8,303 nt of DNA, from contig JAZQMY010000004.1 in assembly GCA_045627045.1 (NCBI GenBank), positions 1 to 8,303 of the forward strand. The letters are read 5' to 3'. Each line of letters opens with the position of its first letter. Position 1 is the stretch's first letter. This stretch comes from SIG351 sp045627045 (lineage in GTDB: Bacteria; Bacillota; Clostridia; HGM11327). Of this stretch, positions 1-5,158 are shown piece after piece. The notes under the pieces are model-generated. The model saw only the letters and a list, made by a program, of their open reading frames with translations. It was not told where the DNA came from and searched no databases. The position numbers and the translations under genes are program-made.

Positions 1-585
1 AATGTGTTCAGCCGTCAGCTTGTCCGCAATCTGACTGGGACCGTAGCCGTCGATGCAGAGTGCAAAAATCTTCCGCACGACCTCGGCAGCAGGTTCGTCG
101 ATGATCCACTTGTCCTTATCATTCGGGTCTTTCATGTATCCGTACGGCGGATTGGTGGTCAGGTGTTTGCCGATTTGCCTTTGTTTCTGAACACGGCACG
201 TACCTTATCACTGGTGTTTTCCGCGTGCCACTCATTGAACAGATCCTGCATCGGTACGATTTTGCTGATGCCCTTTGCCGTGTCAATGTTGTCCATGATG
301 GCGATATAGCGGATTTTCAGACACACATACTCCTCCCCGAGCAGCTGCCCGACGATGAGACGGTTGCGTCCGAGACGGGAATGGTCCTTGACAATGATGG
401 TGCGGACACTGCTCCGCCAGCTCCATGAGTTCCATAAAGCCGTTTTCCTTTGCGTACTTTTCAAGGATGGACTTCTAATTGGTGATGGAATTGCTCTCGC
501 CTGCGAGGTCGTCCTCACTGGACAGACGGCAGTAAAGAGCATCTATTCTCGTATCCGACGGATTGCTTTTATCATTCAAAATCAA
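1..585 (-). pseudogene. Degenerate large serine recombinase (Tn4451/TnpX-type), runs off left edge
   Basis: Remnant of a site-specific large serine recombinase, the family that excises and integrates Tn4451-like elements. Seen: a TTG start at 585 after AGGAG; N-terminal frame with ALYCRLSSEDD (the Ser of YxRxS is the family's nucleophile) and SNSITN; then an in-frame TAG at 475-477 where the family usually has Gln. The frame continues to KYAKENGFM, after which the usual DDGxSG...RP segment is missing. Frame changes near 420 to VRTIIVKDHSRLGRN and RYIAIMDNIDTAKG, through NEWHAENTSDKVRAVFRNKGKS. A further shift near 168 restores HLTTNPPYGYMKDP, DKWIIDEPAAEVVRKIF and GYGPSQIADKLTAEH to the window edge. 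The amber codon, deletion and two or more frameshifts make it non-functional. Family assignment is confident; the specific element is not identified. Confidence 0.9.
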
Positions 586-602
586 GATCTCCTTTCTGTT
601 TT

Positions 603-648
603 CATGGTCGGATGCGAATTGGATTGTAGTTTTCTTTTCATGATTTTG
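603..648 (+). repeat. Left copy of 46-bp imperfect inverted repeat
   Basis: Reads CATGGTCGGATGCGAA then TGGATTGTAG and an AT-rich tail. The reverse complement of 4471-4516 matches it at about 37 of 46 positions; over the outer 27 bp there is one mismatch and two single-base gaps. It sits in the leader between the TnpW-like remnant and the recombinase remnant. It may be a transposon end, or simply a homologous leader from a second related element in opposite orientation. Confidence 0.75.
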
Positions 649-784
649 TTTCGATCACACGGCTGACCATAGACACGACGTCCTCGTCCGTGCGTTCAGC
701 GAAGCAGGCGTTCACATGGAACACCGTGTTCCCGAGGTCAAGTTCAAAGTCAAGTGCGCGAATAATCTCATGCAGTTTTTGCAC
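638..784 (-). pseudogene. Short ORF upstream of recombinase, possible TnpW-like remnant
   Basis: A 48-codon open frame (GTG at 784 is the first plausible start; an in-frame stop lies a little further upstream) ending at TGA 638. It contains LGNTVFHVNACFAERTDED and ends SRVIETKS. Position just upstream of a TnpX-type recombinase, small size and the G-T-x-F-x-V-x-x-x-F pattern resemble the small TnpW proteins of such elements, but this is from memory and weak. There is no ribosome binding site at the GTG and the 5' end abuts the terminator hairpin at 791-821, so it is probably truncated. Its stop overlaps the ATG of a 19-codon frame (641-582), which in turn ends overlapping the recombinase TTG start, the arrangement of a translationally coupled unit. 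Confidence 0.35.
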
Positions 785-790
785 AAGCCA

Positions 791-821
791 AAGCCCCCGC
801 CATTTTCAACAGCGGGGGCTT
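791..821 (-). terminator. Stem-loop terminator of the 830-1636 gene
   Basis: Perfect 10-bp GC-rich stem (AAGCCCCCGC at 791-800 pairing with 812-821) around an 11-nt loop, 9 nt past the stop codon of the minus-strand gene. The following U run is weak (TTTGG), so efficiency is uncertain. Confidence 0.75.
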
Positions 822-829
822 GGTTCAAT

Positions 830-1636
830 TTACATTTTTTTCATTCCGCAATCCACACAGAACCGACCGGTGTTCGTGCTCCCGCAACTGCAGATCCAAA
901 CTTCTCCTGAAAGCGGTTTTGCCACCACTGAAGTCTCATCCATGGTTTGATGTTTGTTGATAAATGCCTTCTCTAATTCCAATGGGCTGCCCATTCCCAT
1001 GAATCCACCCATCATGGGCTTTTCGTCTGTCGGGGATTGATGAACCTGATAAAACGCCGGATTAACCATGCCCGGACCGTCAAGCATTGTACCCATGGCT
1101 GAACTCATGTAACCGAATAACCAATTGCTGTAATCCTCGAGCACCCCCTTATATTCGGCAGCAAGCATTTCATAATCCTCTCCGGGTATATCAGGCTTTC
1201 TGTCCGACTTACAGGGATCTGCCTCCTCAATGTAGAGCCACACAAGTTCAAATCCTTCCTTTGAAAAGGCTTTCATTCTGTCGGAATCGTACGGAATCCC
1301 ATCCAGATTCACAAGCTTGTATATATACATATTTTCAACTGTCAACTGTTCAGCAAAATGATTCTTTGAGAGAACCTTTCCAATCCCAAGTGTTGTGCTT
1401 TCCGCTTTGGAAATATCTGCCCCAAAGAGTTCTTCGGCAAGGTCTGACGGGAAGTCCAGTGGATTGGTATCTGTTGCTCCGGCGTCCTTTGATGGAAGCA
1501 CATAGTAATCCCTCTCAGTATTGTGAAGATACAGAATCCTCATATTTCTGTAGAATACGACCTTCACGGATGTCCTTCTCACCCGAGGCCAGGAAACGTC
1601 ATAATTCTTCTTGTCAACTGAATAATACTCTACCAT
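830..1636 (-). CDS. Unrecognised protein with C-terminal zinc ribbon (268 aa)
   Basis: Function unknown. ATG at 1636 is chosen because GGAG (1644-1647) lies 7 nt upstream; the in-frame TTG two codons earlier is less likely. The first ~190 residues are mixed alpha/beta with many aromatics and match no family I recognise; no signal peptide or membrane segment is visible. A Met/Gly-rich stretch (PMMGGFMGMG, ~207-216) looks like a flexible linker. The C-terminus WICSCGSTNTGRFCVDCG carries four cysteines (C249, C251, C260, C263), a CxC/CxxC zinc ribbon of the kind found at the end of SPFH/YdjI-like and other clostridial cytoplasmic proteins. It is divergent from 2093-3220, whose product has a related ribbon, and has its own promoter (1754-1782) and terminator. 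A role as partner or regulator with that neighbour is inference. Confidence 0.85.
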   Translation of the reverse strand: MVEYYSVDKKNYDVSWPRVRRTSVKVVFYRNMRILYLHNTERDYYVLPSKDAGATDTNPLDFPSDLAEELFGADISKAESTTLGIGKVLSKNHFAEQLTVENMYIYKLVNLDGIPYDSDRMKAFSKEGFELVWLYIEEADPCKSDRKPDIPGEDYEMLAAEYKGVLEDYSNWLFGYMSSAMGTMLDGPGMVNPAFYQVHQSPTDEKPMMGGFMGMGSPLELEKAFINKHQTMDETSVVAKPLSGEVWICSCGSTNTGRFCVDCGMKKM

Positions 1637-1753
1637 AAGCAAACTCCATTTTTACCGTAATATGTCGTACGCATCCGCACCTTTAAGCAGCAACCACTCC
1701 GCATAGCAACAGAGCAAATAGGTGACATCCGCTCAATTCTTGATTGTATCTTT

Positions 1754-1782
1754 ATTATACACCAATTTGGAGCATAAGACAA
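1754..1782 (-). promoter_or_regulatory. Sigma-A promoter for the 830-1636 gene
   Basis: On the minus strand, TTGTCT (-35, 1782-1777), a 17-bp spacer and perfect TATAAT (-10, 1759-1754). This predicts a start near 1747 and a leader of about 110 nt before the ATG at 1636. Confidence 0.75.
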
Positions 1783-1958
1783 TACATCTTTATGATAATT
1801 ACTGTAAAATTTTACTCTATCACATATCATCCGAAACCCTGCAGGCTGTTTGAACCTCAAACAGAGATATTGCTTGACTTCAGACGCAATCCCGATTACG
1901 CTTTTTCGCGTTCTCTCCAAGTTCTAACCACAATTTATGAAATTCTTTTGTCAAGGTA

Positions 1959-1987
1959 TAGACTTTTCCTCAATTATATGCTATAAT
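1959..1987 (+). promoter_or_regulatory. Extended -10 sigma-A promoter for the DUF4428 gene
   Basis: TAGACT (-35, four of six matches, 1959-1964), a 17-bp spacer, and TGCTATAAT at 1979-1987, that is a perfect -10 with a TGn extension. This predicts a start near 1994 and a leader of about 98 nt. Confidence 0.75.
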
Positions 1988-2057
1988 CAACCATAGAAAT
2001 TATCTTTCTCATTCTGAGTTAAGTTAAGACCAAACAAAAATATCAATGACTTACATC

Positions 2058-2087
2058 TTTCCGGAGAAGCCCGGAAAACGAAAGGAG
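2058..2087 (+). promoter_or_regulatory. Leader hairpin next to the ribosome binding site
   Basis: A 7-bp stem TTTCCGG/CCGGAAA (2058-2064 and 2071-2077, loop AGAAGC) ends 3 nt before AAAGGAG (2081-2087), which is 5 nt from the ATG at 2093. It could influence ribosome access, but the stem is short and may be fortuitous. Confidence 0.4.
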
Positions 2088-2092
2088 TTTTT

Positions 2093-3220
2093 ATGGGATT
2101 ATTTGATAAGAAATTTTGTGATGTTTGTGGAGAAAAAATAGGTCTGTTCGGAAACCGCAAGTTAGAGGACGGCAACCTGTGTAAGAATTGCGCTTCCAAA
2201 CTTTCCCCTTGGTTCACCGGCAGAAGGCATTCCGCGCTGGCAGATATTAAGTATCAGTTGGAGGACCGCGATGCAAACAAGGCAAGAGCAGCTGCTTTCG
2301 ATAGTTCTCAGAAGTTGGGAAATGATGGCCGTGCGCTTTACTTGGACGATGCGAAGGGCGTCTTTGCTGTTTGCTATGAGTCGGATTGGAAGAACGGCAA
2401 CCCTGATATTCTTCCCCTGTCCGCCGTCACCAATTGCCGCTATGAGACCCAAGAGCACAGGACCGAGCGAAAGCAAAAAGATGCAAAAGGTAATACCGTC
2501 AGCTATAACCCACCCGTGTATGACTATTCCTACGACTATTACATTATAATCGACTTGAATCACCCTTACATCGACGAGATCAGGTTCCGCGTGAACAATA
2601 TGACTCTCAGTCGGGACGGCGGCAGTCTGCTCACAGGCGGTGATCGCAAGATCATCGAGTGTGAGGATCTCTGCAAGGAGATTGTGGAGAAACTTCGAGA
2701 CGGCGGTCTGAGAAATGCTTCTCAAGGCGAGAGTACGTTGGTAATTTCTGAGTTCACGGCTCCTTTCCACGCTAAGGATCCGAACGGTGCCTATGATATG
2801 ATTGTTAGTCTCATTATCAAGGGCTGTGTATCCATTCGTGTCACTAATAAAAATGTATATATTGATACGATGGCGGCAGATCAAATTCGTTATGCCATCA
2901 ACTCAATTATCATGCAGTTAGATCAAGAAGGGGCTGATGTTAACTCTTTGGATGCTTCCCTACTCGACCGCAGACTGATGGCATTCTTCAGCGGTGCCGG
3001 TCTGCAGGAGTTCGGTCTGGAGGTCAAAGGTACGAACATCATCCCCAGCATTGACCCGGCGAGTAAGCAGATGATGGAGCGACTGGTCGCTGTCAAGCAG
3101 AACCTCAATACCATGAACACAGCCGCCGTTTCCGCCAGCCGGGAATGGATCTGCCCCGCTTGCTCGGCGAAGAATGAGAGCGGTAAGTTCTGCACTTTCT
3201 GCGGAACGCCGAAGCCATAA
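2093..3220 (+). CDS. DUF4428 protein with SPFH-like segment and C-terminal zinc ribbon (375 aa)
   Basis: Function unknown, probably cytoplasmic since no signal peptide or membrane helix is visible. The N-terminus is a DUF4428 domain: CxxC at C9/C12, the signature IGLFGNRKLEDGNLC, and C30/C33, a four-cysteine zinc-binding module. Residues ~80-190 are beta-rich (YLDDAKGVFAVCYESDW; IIIDLNHPYIDEIRFRV), possibly a PH/GRAM-like fold. Residues ~212-333 resemble the latter half of SPFH/YdjI-type domains: VSIRVTNKNVYID, then LMAFFSGAGLQEFGLEVKG and NIIPSIDPAS. This is inference from pattern. The end, EWICPACSAKNESGKFC with C354, C357, C367 and C370, is a zinc ribbon. A strong RBS (AAAGGAG) and extended -10 promoter support expression. 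It is divergent from 830-1636; the IS21 remnant follows directly and no clear terminator is seen. Confidence 0.92.
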   Translation: MGLFDKKFCDVCGEKIGLFGNRKLEDGNLCKNCASKLSPWFTGRRHSALADIKYQLEDRDANKARAAAFDSSQKLGNDGRALYLDDAKGVFAVCYESDWKNGNPDILPLSAVTNCRYETQEHRTERKQKDAKGNTVSYNPPVYDYSYDYYIIIDLNHPYIDEIRFRVNNMTLSRDGGSLLTGGDRKIIECEDLCKEIVEKLRDGGLRNASQGESTLVISEFTAPFHAKDPNGAYDMIVSLIIKGCVSIRVTNKNVYIDTMAADQIRYAINSIIMQLDQEGADVNSLDASLLDRRLMAFFSGAGLQEFGLEVKGTNIIPSIDPASKQMMERLVAVKQNLNTMNTAAVSASREWICPACSAKNESGKFCTFCGTPKP

Positions 3221-3313
3221 AACCGGACAAATAGTAGTTATCCACCGTGTGCTTTTTGTAATGCACGATACTAAACTCCGGGTTCAGTCAGAGTCCTATG
3301 CACCGAAGGTGCC
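3221..3313. other. Junction between the DUF4428 gene and the istB remnant
   Basis: 93 bp between convergent gene ends. It contains short stem candidates (a 5-bp stem at 3299-3312 and a weak GTGC/GCAC pair near 3247-3268), none with a U tract. It probably includes the former end of the IS21-type element, but I cannot delimit a terminal repeat. Confidence 0.4.
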
Positions 3314-3901
3314 TTAGTCATCGGTTTCCTGAACCCCCTTCCTCTTTCTCATGGACTCTTTGCAGTCAATGATGATGGAATAGGAATCGTGGACGATCCT
3401 GTCGCAAACGGCATCCGCCAGAATGGGGTCACCGATCTTTTCTCTCCATCCGTGAATATCGAACCGGGAGCAGAAGATTGTGGACGCCCGCTTGTATCTG
3501 GCTTCGGCCATTTCCAGCAGGTCTCGTGCCTCAGTCTCTTTCAAGGGGTACAGCAGCCATTCGTCGATGATCAACAGTGCCGCCTTCTTGAACTGTTGTA
3601 TGACATTCGGAAAGGTTCCGTTGTTTCTGGCTATGGACAACTCTACCAGCAATTCGGGCAGGCGGATATATCTCACGCTGAGGAAGTTTCTTGCGGCATC
3701 CACACCCAACGCACAGGCAAGATAGGTCTTCCCGGATCCGGTTGCCCCGAGAAGCAGTACGTTATGATGCTCGGCTATATAGTTGCACGTTGCAAGACGG
3801 GCAATCTGCGCTTTGTCCAGATTGCGGTCACTGTGATATTCTATGTCTTCAATGCTTGCATTCTTGCAACTTCGGTAGCCAAAACTTCTCTTTAGAATTA
3901 C
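3314..3901 (-). pseudogene. istB: 5'-truncated IS21-family helper ATPase (IstB-like)
   Basis: IstB is the AAA+ ATPase that partners the IstA transposase of IS21 elements. Seen: a frame open from 3901, just after an in-frame TAA at 3902-3904, with no start codon or RBS at its beginning. It reads SIEDIEYHSDRNLDKAQIARLATCNYI, then Walker A GATGSGKT (3725-3748), LACALGVDAARNFLSVRYIRLPELL, Walker B ALLIIDEW, LYPLKETEARDLLEMAEARY, STIFCSRFDIHGW, ADAVCDRIVHDSYSI, ending MRKRKGVQETDD. About 196 codons remain against roughly 250 for the family, so the N-terminal ~55 residues are missing. No istA is present in the window. The ATPase core looks uninterrupted, so the truncation could be recent. An internal TTG at 3709 is not a credible start because it would cut off Walker A. 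Confidence 0.9.
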
Positions 3902-3985
3902 TTAATTATCAGTGTGTCTTTCAGTCTCAGCAAGCATCTTGCAGGGAGACCCTGACCCCATTCTGCATCTCTTTCACGCACATAG

Positions 3986-4021
3986 AAAGCCGCCTTCTCC
4001 ACAATCGGGGAAGGCGGCTTT
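3986..4021 (-). terminator. Stem-loop downstream of tnpV
   Basis: 15-bp stem (3986-4000 with 4007-4021, one G-T pair) around the 6-nt loop ACAATC, about 60 nt beyond the tnpV stop. GC-rich core with AAA/TTT ends; the U tract is short on either strand, so it may work weakly in both directions. Confidence 0.6.
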
Positions 4022-4080
4022 GATATTTGCACCGTCTGAAAGAACCAGGGCCAGATTGGCCCTTTTCTTACGTGGGTGCC

Positions 4081-4458
4081 TTAACAGCAGACCAACTCTC
4101 TCATCACGATCTCCTCGGCGGCAGCCTTGCAATTGTTCATCTCCCGCACCCATCGGAATGGGTCTGTAACTTTCACCTGCTCGTCAATGTCGGCTTCTCG
4201 TGCCAACTTGACAACTAAACCGTCAACCATCTGGCGTGCCGCTGCATCAATCTCTGTAAGATGAGTGTTCAGCCATCCTGACATGAGCAGTTCGGAGTAA
4301 GTGCCCTTGCGGTGTGACTTGATGTAGGACAAGCGCAGCATTCCATATTTGCCGATGGGCTTTTCTTCACATTTCGGCAGGGGGAGCGCGGGATACTGAT
4401 GTTCACCTACTGAATTATAGGATAACTCGATTCGGAATTCGACTTTTGATTCTTTCAT
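4081..4458 (-). CDS. tnpV: TnpV family transposon-encoded protein (125 aa)
   Basis: TnpV is a small protein of unknown biochemical role carried by Tn4451-like and related clostridial elements. ATG 4458 is chosen because GGAGG (4467-4471) lies 8 nt upstream; the frame is open further upstream but those ATGs lie inside the 46-bp repeat and lack an RBS. Family features seen: LSYNSVGEHQYPALPLP near the N-terminus, the hallmark EKPIGKYGMLRLSYIKSHR, YSELLMSGWLNTHLTEID, and the C-terminal block DPFRWVREMNNCKAAAEEI with VMRELVCC. Length is normal for the family and no lesion is visible, so it seems intact although the associated recombinase is broken. It lies beside truncated istB and just inside the right copy of the inverted repeat. 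Confidence 0.88.
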   Translation of the reverse strand: MKESKVEFRIELSYNSVGEHQYPALPLPKCEEKPIGKYGMLRLSYIKSHRKGTYSELLMSGWLNTHLTEIDAAARQMVDGLVVKLAREADIDEQVKVTDPFRWVREMNNCKAAAEEIVMRELVCC

Positions 4459-4470
4459 TTTGATTTCCTC

Positions 4471-4516
4471 CATGATTATGATTTGAAAGCTACAATCCAT
4501 TCGCATCTGAACCATG
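4471..4516 (-). repeat. Right copy of 46-bp imperfect inverted repeat
   Basis: Reverse complement matches 603-648. The core on the plus strand is CTACAATCCATTCGCATC followed by TGAACCATG; it differs from the left copy by one mismatch and two 1-nt gaps in the outer 27 bp and by about seven mismatches in the inner 19 bp. It occupies the leader of tnpV. Confidence 0.75.
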
Positions 4517-4530
4517 GTGAAATAATGGGT

Positions 4531-4568
4531 AAAAAAGTTCGGGGCACCTGCTTTATCGCAGGTGCCCC
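4531..4568 (-). terminator. Rho-independent terminator of the VanZ-like gene
   Basis: Perfect 11-bp stem GGGGCACCTGC (4541-4551) with 4558-4568, loop of 6 nt. On the minus strand it is followed, after GAAC, by six U residues (4536-4531). It lies 40 nt past the stop at 4609. Confidence 0.85.
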
Positions 4569-4608
4569 AATGACAGCAGGTTTTTTGTTGTTCAGATTTC
4601 GTTGTTCT

Positions 4609-5076
4609 TCAGCTCTTCTTTTTGCGTTTCGGCTTTTCAATGATTGCTGCCGCAACAAGAAGGATCACCGTTGCAAGGAGAGCGCCCGAAAAATCAATCA
4701 GCACGTCTCTTACGGAGCTTGTTCTCCCCGTGAAGCTCTGGATGAACTCATCCGTTACCGCCGTAAAAAGGCAGGCAAAAAGCTCTGCTCCGACGAAGCT
4801 TCTGCCCGAAAGCTTTTTAAGGCACAGTGCAAGCGCCGTGAGCATCGCCGAGAGAGCCGCAAATTCAGAGAAGTGAGCAAGCTTCCTGACTATCGTATGG
4901 AACGTCTCATCGGCTATCACGCCCTTTGGGTCAAAAATAGGCTTTAATATGTCCATCACCCTTGAGCTCATCTGAGCGGATTCCTGTCCGTTCTTTGATG
5001 AATTCCAGAATATGAAAAACATTATTCCCGCCGCAAGCACAGCAAACACAACAGACATTATCCTGTATTTTTTCAT
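4609..5076 (-). CDS. VanZ-like membrane protein (155 aa)
   Basis: VanZ-family integral membrane protein. The namesake gives low-level teicoplanin resistance, but most family members have no known role, so resistance should not be assumed. ATG 5076 is preferred over 5094: GAGG (5085-5088) sits 8 nt upstream of it, while 5094 has no RBS. Four hydrophobic segments are visible: ~5-25, ~65-85, ~93-110 and ~125-147. Family motifs: FWNSSKNGQESAQMSS after the first helix, RKLAHFSEFAALSAML, and the conserved DEFIQSFTGRTSSVRDVLID followed by FSGALL. A basic tail (KPKRKKKS) is presumably cytoplasmic. It follows the lipoprotein gene by 82 nt across a terminator. No clear promoter is seen in that gap, so read-through from the lipoprotein promoter is possible. 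Confidence 0.88.
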   Translation of the reverse strand: MKKYRIMSVVFAVLAAGIMFFIFWNSSKNGQESAQMSSRVMDILKPIFDPKGVIADETFHTIVRKLAHFSEFAALSAMLTALALCLKKLSGRSFVGAELFACLFTAVTDEFIQSFTGRTSSVRDVLIDFSGALLATVILLVAAAIIEKPKRKKKS

Positions 5077-5109
5077 TTCTCTTTCCTCTGTCATAATTAT
5101 CCGTTAATC

Positions 5110-5144
5110 AAAAAATCCCGTCCCCTGAAAAGTTGACGGGATTT
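5110..5144 (-). terminator. Rho-independent terminator of the lipoprotein gene
   Basis: 10-bp stem AAATCCCGTC (5113-5122) with GACGGGATTT (5135-5144), 12-nt loop, followed on the minus strand by a run of six U (5115-5110). It begins 14 nt past the stop codon at 5159. Confidence 0.88.
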
Positions 5145-5158
5145 CGGTTATCTTGTTA

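Larger units (their letters stand above)
1637..2092. other. Divergent intergenic region between the two zinc-ribbon genes
   Basis: About 456 bp holding two outward promoters (1754-1782 minus, 1959-1987 plus) and two leaders of about 100 nt. The 1783-1958 stretch between them is AT-rich and holds no convincing gene, RNA or repeat. Short open frames on both strands here lack ribosome binding sites and plausible composition. Long leaders on both sides leave room for post-transcriptional control, but I see no known riboswitch. Confidence 0.7.

Noticed and set aside
1087..1638. Plus-strand frame of 183 codons
   Set aside because: Antisense to the zinc-ribbon gene at 830-1636; composition is typical of a shadow frame.
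1630..1920. Minus-strand 96-codon open frame in the divergent intergenic region
   Set aside because: It spans the -10/-35 of the 830-1636 gene, has no RBS, has no recognisable motif and an atypical Cys/Arg-rich composition.
2162..2884. Long minus-strand frame of 240 codons
   Set aside because: It is antisense to the well-supported DUF4428 gene, has no RBS and no recognisable domain.
3299..3312. GCACC/GGTGC hairpin as an istB or DUF4428 terminator
   Set aside because: Only 5 bp and not followed by a U tract on either strand.
3898..4023. Minus frame reading VEKAAFYVRERDAEWGQG upstream of istB
   Set aside because: No start codon with RBS, it reads through a terminator hairpin, and it is not in frame with istB; kept only as part of an unexplained segment.
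4483..4947. Plus-strand frame of 154 codons
   Set aside because: It crosses the VanZ terminator and runs antisense to the VanZ-like gene, whose family motifs are clear.
4609..5076. Glycopeptide resistance gene
   Set aside because: The VanZ family is broad and no vanA/B/H/X/R/S genes are present, so resistance is not supported.
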